NCBI RefSeq assembly: GCF_009601165.1
Contig: NZ_WIRE01000001.1
Span: 2,914,001 to 2,978,000 of the forward strand
DNA: 64,000 bases
Direction of reading: 5' to 3'
DNA from: Alcanivorax sediminis
Lineage (GTDB): Bacteria; Pseudomonadota; Gammaproteobacteria; Pseudomonadales; Alcanivoracaceae
In this document: positions 1 to 7,368 of the stretch, piece after piece
How positions within the stretch are numbered: the first letter of the stretch is position 1
How the letters are laid out: the number at the start of each line of letters is the position of its first letter
The notes under the pieces: model-generated
What the model was told of the DNA's origin: nothing
Database searches by the model: none
The model's input: the letters and a program-made list of their open reading frames with translations, nothing else
Made by a program: the position numbers and the translations under genes

Positions 1-1
1 G

Positions 2-664
2 GGCCTGCCGGCCGCCACTGAGGCGCTGGACCCCACCACCCCCCAGTACCTGCAGGATCTGATTTCCTGGAACGCCATTGGCGCCCGTACCACCGAAAGC
101 CAGACCCACCGCGAGATGTCCTCCGGTCTGTCCAGCCCCGTGGGTTTCAAGAACGGCACCGATGGCAGCCTCGACGTGGCCGTGAACGCCATGCTGAGTG
201 TCCAGTCTCCGCACCGTTTCCTGGGTATCGATCCGGAAGGCCGCGTGGCGCTGACCACCACCAAGGGCAACCAATACGGTCACGTGGTACTGCGTGGTGG
301 CGGCGGCAAGCCGAACTACGATTCCGTGTCTGTGGCGCTGGCCGAGAAAGCACTGGAGAAAGCCGGTGTCTCCACCAACATCATGGTGGACTGCTCCCAC
401 GCCAACTCCAACAAGGATCCTGGCCTGCAGCCGCTGGTGATGGAGAACATTGCCAACCAGATTCTGGAAGGTAACCAGTCCATTGTTGGCCTGATGGTGG
501 AATCCCATCTCAAGTTCGGCAACCAGAAGATACCGGCCAATCTGGACGATCTGGAATACGGCGTGTCCATCACTGATGGCTGCATCGCGTGGGATACCAC
601 CGAACAAGCCATCCGCAGCATGGCCGACAAGCTGCGAGACGTACTGCCCAAGCGCAACGCCTGA
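2..664 (+). CDS. 3-deoxy-7-phosphoheptulonate (DAHP) synthase, type I, 3' part
   Basis: The enzyme condenses phosphoenolpyruvate with erythrose 4-phosphate, the first step of the shikimate pathway to aromatic amino acids. The frame is open from base 2, so about 220 C-terminal residues of a protein usually near 350 residues are present and the start lies outside the window. Recognisable type I (AroF/G/H) motifs are GARTTESQTHREMSSG with SPVGFKNGT (substrate-phosphate binding), DCSHANS (metal-binding His), the Glu in LMVESHL, and SITDGCIAW near the end. The gene stops at TGA 662-664 and a rho-independent terminator follows at once, so it ends its transcription unit. Which isozyme it is, and so which amino acid feeds back on it, cannot be told because the N-terminal regulatory part is missing. 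Confidence 0.93.
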   Translation, partial: GLPAATEALDPTTPQYLQDLISWNAIGARTTESQTHREMSSGLSSPVGFKNGTDGSLDVAVNAMLSVQSPHRFLGIDPEGRVALTTTKGNQYGHVVLRGGGGKPNYDSVSVALAEKALEKAGVSTNIMVDCSHANSNKDPGLQPLVMENIANQILEGNQSIVGLMVESHLKFGNQKIPANLDDLEYGVSITDGCIAWDTTEQAIRSMADKLRDVLPKRNA

Positions 665-682
665 GTCGCGCAGCGCAGTAGG

Positions 683-710
683 AAAAGCCGCCTTTAGGGC
701 GGCTTTTTTG
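683..710 (+). terminator. Rho-independent terminator of the DAHP synthase gene
   Basis: A GC-rich stem, AAGCCGCC pairing with GGCGGCTT across a TTTA loop, is followed by a run of T. It lies about 20 bp after the stop codon. Confidence 0.9.
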
Positions 711-726
711 TGGGTAGTTGGTTGGC

Positions 727-831
727 GAGTTTCGAGTTTCGAGTTTCGAGTTTCGAGTTTCGAGTTTCGAAGAGCAAAACCGGGTTGTCCGCTTTTCGCA
801 ACTCGCAACTCGTAACTCGCTCCTCGCTTCT
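727..831. repeat. Inverted pair of 7-bp tandem arrays (locus A)
   Basis: The left arm (727-768) is six perfect copies of GAGTTTC. The right arm (797-831) is five heptamers, CGCAACT twice, CGTAACT, CGCTCCT and CGCTTCT. The complement of the left unit, read in another phase, is CGAAACT, so the arms are inverted and differ mainly at one base per unit. They are 28 bp apart. Together they fill much of the 356-bp gap between the DAHP synthase and the convergent lipoprotein gene. Apart from these arms and the two terminators I see nothing else in that gap. Confidence 0.9.
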
Positions 832-970
832 ACCCCTTACCTCGGTGTGACCCGGATCGCTTGCAGACATCCCCTGAAGGGTACAGAGAGCTCCCACGGC
901 AAAGGTTTGCGCAGTTGGTGTTTGCGTGGAGCATGTTGCGTGAGGCGTGATGCAGCCGCGGAGCGGCAAC

Positions 971-1000
971 AAAAAAGCCCGGCATCAGCCGGGCTTCTTT
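971..1000 (-). terminator. Rho-independent terminator of the cysteine-repeat lipoprotein gene
   Basis: A 9-bp stem (AAGCCCGGC with GCCGGGCTT, 4-nt loop) is followed on the minus strand by a run of six T. It begins about 20 bp past the stop codon at 1021. Confidence 0.88.
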
Positions 1001-1020
1001 GTTTCTGGTTAGGCCGCTTT

Positions 1021-3933
1021 TTACAGCAGTCCGCCCAGCAGAGAGTCAAACAGATCGGTGAGCGGGTTGCTGTCACCATCCGTAGAACTCAGTTCTTCCA
1101 GCAAACAGCCGAGACCCAGAGTCAGGGAAATATCACCCTCGTCACTGGCACCGCTGAGCAGTGAACATTCCGGGGACAATGGAATGTCCAGGAACTCGAC
1201 GGCTTCAAGCGATTCGATGAAACACGCTGTCGGCTCCACCAAACCAGTAGCAGAGGTCTCGGGACACACCTGCTCGGTCAGCGGGTTCGGCTCGCTCAGC
1301 GGACCAAGCAGCTCTTCCAGCGCGCCAAGGTTGGCGCCGGCTTCCATCAGACAGTCTGACGGGGTGTTCGGGCCCAGCTCGGCTCCCGCAGTGACCGGGC
1401 AGAACTGTTCCATCACCGGCGCCAGCGGGTTCTCACCGCCACCGCCGCCACCACCCGCGATCGCTTCTTCGAAGCAAGTGGCCGGATCGACGGAACCATC
1501 AGCCGATTCCATCGGGCAGAACGCCTCGGTCAGCGGGTTGCTGCCACCCAGCACATCTTCGATGTTACCGAAGGTGCTACCGGCTTCAGCCAGACAGTCA
1601 ATCGGGGTAGTCGGGCCCACTTCCATTTCGGTAGTGGCAGGACAGAACTGCTCCAGCACCGGCGCCAGCGGATTCTCGCCGCCGCCCGGGGTACCGCCAC
1701 CCGTCGCTTCCATGAAGCATGCGGCAGGATCAATCGGGCTGCTCTGGGCCGCTTCCGGACACAGGGCCTCGGTCAGCGGGTTTGCGCCACCAATCAGCTC
1801 TTCCACGTCACCGAACGCAGCGCCGGCTTCAGTAAGGCAGTCAATGGGGGTAGTTGGCCCCAGGTCCGCCATGGCCGTTTCCGGGCAGAACTGGGCCATG
1901 ACCGGCGCCAGCGGGTTTTCGCCACCACCACCGGAGCCACCTGCCGCTTCTTCAAAACAGGCAGCCGGATCGATGGGAGACGTCTGGGCCGCGGTCGGGC
2001 ACAGGTTTTCGGTCAGCGGGTTCGGGCCGAGCAGCAGATCCTGCACGTCCTGGAAGTTGCTGCCCGCTTCGGCAAGACAATCTACCGGCGTGGTCGGGCC
2101 CACTTCACCTGCTGCGGTTTCGGGACAGAATTGATCCAGCACCGGTTGCAGCGGGTTATCGCCACCACCGGGAGCACCACCAGAAAGCGCTTCTTCGAAG
2201 CACACTGCCGGATCAACTTCACCATCAGCCGACTCTTCAGGACAGAACTGCTCGGTAAGCGGGTTAGCGCCACCAATGAGATCCTGGACATCGCCGAAGG
2301 CTTCACCGGCTTCGGTCAGACAATCGATAGGCGTGGTTGGACCCACTGCCGCACCAGCGGTATTCGGGCAGAATTGCTCCAGTACCGGGGCCAGCGGATT
2401 TTCGCCACCACCACCTGAGCCTCCTGCGGCTTCTTCAAAGCAGGCAGCCGGATCAATGGGTGACGTCTGGGCCGCAGTCGGGCACAGGTTTTCGGTCAGC
2501 GGGTTCGGGCCGAGCAGCAGATCCTGCACGTCCTGGAAGTTGCTACCTGCTTCAGTCAGGCAGTCGATGGCGGTGGTTTCACTCAGACCATCCAGCGCAG
2601 TCTCTGGACAGAACTGCTCCATCACCGGCGCCAGCGGGTTCTCACCGCCACCCGGAGCACCACCCGCAGTGGCTTCCATGAAGCACGCGGCGGGATCAAT
2701 CGGGCTGTTCTGGGCCGCTTCCGGACACAGGGCTTCGGTCAGCGGGTTAGCGCCACCGATCAGCTCTTCCACATCACCAAAGGCAGAACCGGCTTCGGTC
2801 AGACAATCAATCGGTGTGGTCGGGCCCAAATCAGCCGCCGCAGTTTCAGGGCAGAACTGTTCCATGACCGGAGCCAGCGGATTACCACCACCTCCACCGC
2901 CCGGCAAACCACCGCCCGCCGCTTCCATGAAGCAGCCAGCCGGATCAATCGGGCTGGTCTGTGCCGCTTCCGGACACAGGTTCTCGGTCAGCGGGTTCGG
3001 GCCGGTCAACAGGTCCTGAACCTCCTGGAAGTTACCGCCCGCCTCTGACAGGCAAACAATGGCCGTGCTCTCACTCAACGGTGCCGCAGCCGTTTCCGGG
3101 CAGAACTGTTCCATCAACGGGGCAAAGGGGTTGCTGCCATCACCACCATCTCCGCCGTCACCGGGGAAACCGCCTGCGCCCATGGTGGCCTCGGCAAAAC
3201 AGTCATCCGGGTCATAGCGGCCGCTGGCAGACTCCATGGGGCACAGCTGTTCGGTCAGCGGGTTGGTTGCCGTGATCATGTCCACGATGGTCATGTAAAC
3301 GCGGCTGGCTTCATCCAGACAGGCTGTGGGCGCGTCAGCATCGGGGGTGCTGGATCCCGTTTGCGGACAGAGTTGTTCGGCAATGGGATCGCCGGTTTCT
3401 CCACCGTCGCCACCACCTGGCAGATTGCCGCTGGCGGCAGCTTCAGCGAAACAGTTTGCCGGATCGACCACGCCGTCTGCGGACTCTTCCGGACAGATGG
3501 CATCGGTAATCGGGTTAGCACCGCCGATCAGGTTGCCGAAGTCACCAAAGTTACCCGCGGCCTCCTGCAAACAGGCCGCCGGGAAGCTGGCCATATCGTC
3601 GATCGACTGGACAGTTTCAGGACAGAATTGCTGAACGATTGGTTCCAGAGACAGTTGCTCACCGCCGTCTTCCTCAGCCCCTTCCTCGCCTTCTTCGAGA
3701 CAAGCTTCCGGGCTGATATTACCGAACTCGTCAGGTGCCGCGCTGGTCAGCGGGCAAAGAGCATCGGTGAGCGGATTTTGTTGATCGATAATCGCTGCGA
3801 TCTCAGGCGGCAGCGCGCGAGCGGTTGGACCGCTGGCTTCTGCTGCGGGAGAGCTGCTGCCCCCTCCGCCACAGGCTGTCAGCAATGCCGCGAGGGCGCT
3901 GGTGCCGACCATGAGTTTGAATTGATTGGCCAA
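1021..3933 (-). CDS. Giant lipoprotein made of four-cysteine repeats, function unknown
   Basis: I do not recognise the family. The N-terminus is a lipoprotein signal with lipobox LLTAC followed by GGGGSSS, so export and lipid anchoring of the mature Cys are expected. The remaining ~950 residues are about eleven repeats of ~80 residues. Each repeat has two related halves that begin NPL, contain a CP dipeptide, and end in a Cys followed two residues later by EA, for example NPLTENLCP ... DPAACFEEA and NPLAPVMEQFCP ... IDCLTEA. Gly-rich linkers join the halves. That gives four Cys per repeat, suited to disulfides outside the cytoplasm. Some copies, such as those around 1921-2020 and 2401-2500, are almost identical in DNA, a sign of recent duplication or conversion. 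The start chosen is TTG 3933, because GGAGGGG sits 6 nt before it. An in-frame ATG at 3948 precedes that site and would add five residues to the signal. Surface exposure is inferred. Confidence 0.85.
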   Translation of the reverse strand: MANQFKLMVGTSALAALLTACGGGGSSSPAAEASGPTARALPPEIAAIIDQQNPLTDALCPLTSAAPDEFGNISPEACLEEGEEGAEEDGGEQLSLEPIVQQFCPETVQSIDDMASFPAACLQEAAGNFGDFGNLIGGANPITDAICPEESADGVVDPANCFAEAAASGNLPGGGDGGETGDPIAEQLCPQTGSSTPDADAPTACLDEASRVYMTIVDMITATNPLTEQLCPMESASGRYDPDDCFAEATMGAGGFPGDGGDGGDGSNPFAPLMEQFCPETAAAPLSESTAIVCLSEAGGNFQEVQDLLTGPNPLTENLCPEAAQTSPIDPAGCFMEAAGGGLPGGGGGGNPLAPVMEQFCPETAAADLGPTTPIDCLTEAGSAFGDVEELIGGANPLTEALCPEAAQNSPIDPAACFMEATAGGAPGGGENPLAPVMEQFCPETALDGLSETTAIDCLTEAGSNFQDVQDLLLGPNPLTENLCPTAAQTSPIDPAACFEEAAGGSGGGGENPLAPVLEQFCPNTAGAAVGPTTPIDCLTEAGEAFGDVQDLIGGANPLTEQFCPEESADGEVDPAVCFEEALSGGAPGGGDNPLQPVLDQFCPETAAGEVGPTTPVDCLAEAGSNFQDVQDLLLGPNPLTENLCPTAAQTSPIDPAACFEEAAGGSGGGGENPLAPVMAQFCPETAMADLGPTTPIDCLTEAGAAFGDVEELIGGANPLTEALCPEAAQSSPIDPAACFMEATGGGTPGGGENPLAPVLEQFCPATTEMEVGPTTPIDCLAEAGSTFGNIEDVLGGSNPLTEAFCPMESADGSVDPATCFEEAIAGGGGGGGENPLAPVMEQFCPVTAGAELGPNTPSDCLMEAGANLGALEELLGPLSEPNPLTEQVCPETSATGLVEPTACFIESLEAVEFLDIPLSPECSLLSGASDEGDISLTLGLGCLLEELSSTDGDSNPLTDLFDSLLGGLL

Positions 3934-4268
3934 GATGAACCCCTCCATCGTGCTTTGTCGTTATGTCTTCCGTGGTATTACGGGAAAGTGCATGTCGGAC
4001 TATGAGAGGGATGTGCAATCTACTGTAGAGCAAGGAGGTTGACGCTCTGTAACTTCGCGTAGCCAGCGTAAACGGTTAGTGTCCAAACAGACGCGAAAAC
4101 TACACACTGCAAAAAAGCGTAAGTTAGGGTGGCCAGGGGTGCCTTGAGGGAAAGCTGTGAGGGGGCTCTGTGTTGTGCCGGAAGCTACCCGGCGGAACGC
4201 CAAGGGCCATCCTTCAAGCTAAAACAGTACTTGGAACAAGACGGGCGGATCTCAATTATGTATTCCCG
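3934..4268. other. Intergenic region upstream of the lipoprotein gene
   Basis: About 335 bp separates the lipoprotein start from the end of the esterase gene that reads toward it. It must carry the lipoprotein promoter and the 3' end of the esterase transcript. The ribosome-binding site GGAGGGG is at 3940-3946. I found no convincing sigma-70 box pair, no terminator with a T-run, and no coding sequence beyond short spurious frames. Confidence 0.5.
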
Positions 4269-5270
4269 TCACTGGCGCCCTCGCACTACCCTGGCGTGGG
4301 CACGTACATGGCTATCATCGTCGCGCTGACTGAGGTGATCATGCACAAAGGCGCCAATCTCCTGCAGGGCTCGTCCTGCCTCAGGAATCCATGATGCCAA
4401 CGCATGGAACACATGGGGCATGTTCTCCCACACCTGCAGTTCACAGGGTACCCCGGCTTTCTCCGCCTGCTCTGCCACGCGCTCGGCATCGCTGAGCAAG
4501 ACTTCGGTGCTGCCGACCTGAACCAGTATCGGAGGCAAGCCTGTGTAGTCCGCATATACCGGAGAGATCAATGGTGATGCGGGATCATGCTCACGGCTGT
4601 AGGAACCAGAGACAAACCGCAGGGCATCCATGGGAATAAGGGGGTCGTGATTGGCGTTGCTGACAATACTCTCTCCCGTGCAGGTGAGATCCGCCCAGGG
4701 GCTGATCAAGACTGCACAGGACGGCAGCGGCAAGCCAAGATCACGCAGGCGCAGCATGGTCACCAGCGTAAGGTTACCGCCCGCGGAATCGCCGGCAAAC
4801 ACGATATGGTCGGGGTCGTAACCCAGCTCCAGCAATGCCTTGTAGGCACGGACCGCATCATCAATGGGGGCAGGATAAGCCCAATCCGGCGGCTGCCGAT
4901 AATCCAGCGCAAGGACTTTGGCCTTGCAGTGCTGACTCATGCGCCAGGTTACTGCCCGGTGAGAACGGGGGGAACCAAAAAAGTAGGCGCCGCCGTGGAA
5001 GTACAGCACCACCCGGTTTGAACGCACCCCACGCCCGGCAATCAGCCATTCACCGGGCACCCCTCCCACCAGCGCGGGGGAAATATGCACATCCGAGTGC
5101 ACCGGTAGCGCCAGCGTGACCGTATCAAAACCCAGCTGGGAAAACTTCATGAAGCGGCGACTGAAACGGAGACGATTCACCACCGGCTTGACCAGGGTTT
5201 TCATGGCCGTAATCACCACCTTGCCTTGCCAGCTGGTGCCAGGAAACACCGTATTGTTGTTTTTGTTCAT
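4269..5270 (-). CDS. Alpha/beta hydrolase of the hormone-sensitive lipase type (esterase)
   Basis: This 333-residue protein should hydrolyse carboxylic esters. The HSL/family IV oxyanion motif HGGAY is at residues 92-96 and the nucleophile elbow GDSAGG puts the catalytic Ser at about 162. The acid appears to be Glu 256 in GSTEVLLSD, where many relatives have Asp in a DPL motif, and the catalytic His is about 286 in MPHVFHAL. No signal peptide is evident. The basic N-terminal ~45 residues could touch the membrane. It stands alone between the lipoprotein gene and a divergent K+ channel gene. The substrate cannot be inferred; short-chain esters and lipid breakdown are typical of the family. The start ATG at 5270 has only a weak ribosome-binding site. 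Confidence 0.88.
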   Translation of the reverse strand: MNKNNNTVFPGTSWQGKVVITAMKTLVKPVVNRLRFSRRFMKFSQLGFDTVTLALPVHSDVHISPALVGGVPGEWLIAGRGVRSNRVVLYFHGGAYFFGSPRSHRAVTWRMSQHCKAKVLALDYRQPPDWAYPAPIDDAVRAYKALLELGYDPDHIVFAGDSAGGNLTLVTMLRLRDLGLPLPSCAVLISPWADLTCTGESIVSNANHDPLIPMDALRFVSGSYSREHDPASPLISPVYADYTGLPPILVQVGSTEVLLSDAERVAEQAEKAGVPCELQVWENMPHVFHALASWIPEAGRALQEIGAFVHDHLSQRDDDSHVRAHARVVRGRQ

Positions 5271-5377
5271 GTTCGAATGCGCTCAAGATTCCTGTTATTC
5301 AGACTAAGTGGTCATCCGATTCGTAACAAGCCACAATACGCTCAGCTTTGTTGATGATAAGAGAACCAGGACGGGAT

Positions 5378-6205
5378 ATGGAAAGTCTGAGGCAGCGATG
5401 GCGTCATATTATTTTCGGCACAGACACTCCGGCCGGACAGTTGTTCGATGTCATCCTGATCGTGGCGATCCTGGGAAGTGTGGTTGCCGTCATGCTGGAC
5501 AGTGTTGCCAGCCTGCATGGTGACTATGGAACCTGGCTGTACGCTGCAGAGTGGTTCTTCACCCTCCTGTTCACTCTGGAATATGCGGTACGCCTATGGG
5601 TCAGTGAGCGACCGTTACGTTATGCCCGTAGCTTCTACGGCGTCGTAGACCTGTTAGCCATCATTCCCACGTATTTGAGTCTTGTGCTTGCGGGCTCAAA
5701 CTACCTGCTGACCATTCGTGCCCTGCGGGTATTACGAGTGTTCCGGGTAATGAAGCTGGTGAAGTTCATGGGCGAGGCCAACCAGCTGGGCCTGGCGCTG
5801 GTACGCACCCGCCGCAAGATCGCCATCTTCATGTTCTCGGTGTTTGTGGTGATCATCATTTTCGGCAGCGTCATGTATGTGGTGGAAGGCCCGGAAAACG
5901 GCTTCACCAGTATTCCACGCAGTATCTATTGGGCCATCGTGACCATCACCACGGTGGGCTATGGCGACATTTCCCCGCAAACCCCGCTCGGCCAGTTGAT
6001 CGCATCGTTGGCCATGATTACCGGCTACGCCATCATTGCTGTCCCCACCGGCATCGTTACCGCCGAAATCTCTGCGGCGCGCACCAGCATGCAGTACGAG
6101 CGTGAATGCACCGAGTGCCATTGGCATTCCCATGATCCGGATGCGCGGTTCTGCAAGCAGTGTGGTAGCAAGTTGCCAAGGTTGTCATTGAAGGGGAAGG
6201 ATTAG
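5378..6205 (+). CDS. Voltage-gated K+ channel subunit with C-terminal zinc ribbon
   Basis: This is a six-transmembrane Kv-type channel subunit of the inner membrane, expected to work as a tetramer. S1-S3 lie in the first ~110 residues. An arginine-rich S4 (RALRVLRVFRVMKLVKF) follows, and the selectivity filter TTVGYGD is at about residues 190-196 between the last two helices. After the pore helix comes a short cytoplasmic tail with CTEC (244, 247) and CKQC (259, 262), an apparent zinc ribbon. The start is put at ATG 5378, which has AGGACGGG just upstream; a TTG 30 bp earlier keeps the frame open but has no such site. The 275-residue length fits the bacterial Kv family. The gene is monocistronic and divergent from the esterase. 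Confidence 0.92.
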   Translation: MESLRQRWRHIIFGTDTPAGQLFDVILIVAILGSVVAVMLDSVASLHGDYGTWLYAAEWFFTLLFTLEYAVRLWVSERPLRYARSFYGVVDLLAIIPTYLSLVLAGSNYLLTIRALRVLRVFRVMKLVKFMGEANQLGLALVRTRRKIAIFMFSVFVVIIIFGSVMYVVEGPENGFTSIPRSIYWAIVTITTVGYGDISPQTPLGQLIASLAMITGYAIIAVPTGIVTAEISAARTSMQYERECTECHWHSHDPDARFCKQCGSKLPRLSLKGKD

Positions 6206-6309
6206 CGGATCAGTTGAAAGCTGAAAAGTGCGGGGCTCGGGCCGCCGTGCCAATGGGCTGGTGCAATGCCACCTTACTGGCTGTTTAGAAGATAGTTTCC
6301 AGAAGGCAT

Positions 6310-6372
6310 GGGAGGTTCAGCTTGCTCAACGAATACAGTCCCGGGTTCTTCGTTTGACAAGCTGAACCTCCC
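6310..6372. repeat. REP-like inverted pair
   Basis: A perfect 15-bp inverted repeat (GGGAGGTTCAGCTTG at 6310-6324, complement at 6358-6372) continues inward with TCAACGAA facing TTCGTTTGA. Each arm has the order GGGAG, short stem, CGAA, which resembles the layout of Pseudomonas REP elements (GTGGGAG, hairpin, GCGAA). A related single copy is at 29118-29155; both share GTGGGAG at one end and CGAAGAACCC at the other. This element and non-coding sequence fill the 265 bp between the K+ channel gene and the convergent thioredoxin-fold gene. Confidence 0.65.
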
Positions 6373-6470
6373 ACAAAAACCAGAATCAAACCGGGCAAGG
6401 CGGAGCGAAGAGCTCAACGCTTACACGACACACCCTCGCGCTATTTCAACTTTAAATTTTCAGCGCCTCC

Positions 6471-7313
6471 TCAAATCAGCCCCTTCTCCTCCAGCACCCC
6501 TATAAACACTGCAGGCTCGGGGCGGATGCGATAGTTATCGGTGAGGTGCTGGTAAACCAGCCGCCCTTCTTTATCCAGAATCAAGACGGTTGGCATGACG
6601 GTATCACTGTCGTAACCCAATGCCTCCAGCCCCGCCGGTGTGCCGCCGCTATCCACAATACCCAGTGCTGTGGCTGCTCGATTGTGGTCATCGCGAAGAA
6701 AATCGAACTGCACCGAAAACTGCCTGGCCAGGGAGGCCGTCTGTGAATGTGACTGCGGGCTGACCAACGCCACCCGCACGCCTTTTTCCTGAAGCGACTG
6801 ATACTGCTCGGCAATTTCCCGAATCTGCGCCATACACAGGGGGCACCAGTTACCACGGTAAAACATCAGGATCGCCGGGGAGCCAGAGAAAATATCGGTG
6901 GTCACTTCGTTTCCTTCAAGACTGGTAAAGCGCACTGAAGGGAAAGGTTTGCCCAGTTCAGCTTTGAGCGGGCGCTCCTGGTAGCGGCTATACCAGCGGA
7001 TATAAAGAAACACACCAAGAAGATTCATGACCGCCAGGCTACTCATCAACCAGCAGGCCTTACCGGCAGCAAACAGTGCCAGCACGACAACTGTACCCAT
7101 CACCGTGGGCCAGAAGACCCAGGGAAGGTTGGCACTGGTTCGAGCCGTGGGTGAAAGAAAAAGCCGCCCCAGGAAAATGAGAAAAGGCAGCGCGGGAATG
7201 AGCAGCGTCACGGCAAAAGGATTACTGGTTGCGGCCAGCCAGGACGCCACAACGACCGTGATCACCGCCAGGGTGATCTGTGCTGAAATAAACAGAGACT
7301 TGAGACTTTTCAT
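6471..7313 (-). CDS. Membrane-anchored AhpC/TSA-type thioredoxin-fold protein
   Basis: The first ~115 residues of this 280-residue protein hold three to four hydrophobic segments. The rest is a peroxiredoxin-like thioredoxin fold with the active-site motif YRGNWCPLCMAQ at about residue 155, giving a CxxC redox pair. That placement suggests thiol-disulfide exchange or peroxide reduction at the inner membrane; which side the domain faces is not decided here. The start is put at ATG 7313 because GGGG lies 6 nt upstream; an ATG at 7331 would begin inside a perfect hairpin. It follows nasA by 55 bp on the same strand and may be read from the nitrate operon. A direct role in nitrate use is not supported by the sequence. 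Confidence 0.82.
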   Translation of the reverse strand: MKSLKSLFISAQITLAVITVVVASWLAATSNPFAVTLLIPALPFLIFLGRLFLSPTARTSANLPWVFWPTVMGTVVVLALFAAGKACWLMSSLAVMNLLGVFLYIRWYSRYQERPLKAELGKPFPSVRFTSLEGNEVTTDIFSGSPAILMFYRGNWCPLCMAQIREIAEQYQSLQEKGVRVALVSPQSHSQTASLARQFSVQFDFLRDDHNRAATALGIVDSGGTPAGLEALGYDSDTVMPTVLILDKEGRLVYQHLTDNYRIRPEPAVFIGVLEEKGLI

Positions 7314-7318
7314 GGGAA

Positions 7319-7354
7319 CCCCGTAATGCATTCGTTCTTGGATGCATTACGGGG
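7319..7354 (-). promoter_or_regulatory. Perfect hairpin between nasA and the thioredoxin-fold gene
   Basis: CCCCGTAATGCAT (7319-7331) and ATGCATTACGGGG (7342-7354) form a 13-bp perfect inverted repeat with a 10-nt loop. On the minus-strand transcript the 3' arm holds the GGGG that would serve as ribosome-binding site for ATG 7313, so the stem would block translation. No T-run follows, so an ordinary terminator is less likely. Alternatives are an operator or an mRNA stabiliser for nasA. Confidence 0.6.
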
Positions 7355-7368
7355 AAGGCTGTTACACA

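Noticed and set aside
694..1164. Open frames on both strands across the GAGTTTC array
   Set aside because: A 7-bp repeat without stop codons keeps all frames open. The frames consist mainly of translated repeat and have no initiation signals.
1058..3634. Long open frames on the plus strand opposite the cysteine-repeat lipoprotein gene (for example 1058-2134 and 2276-3019)
   Set aside because: They mirror the repeat gene and exist because its biased codons avoid stops on the opposite strand. They have no ribosome-binding sites and are themselves repetitive in step with the real gene.
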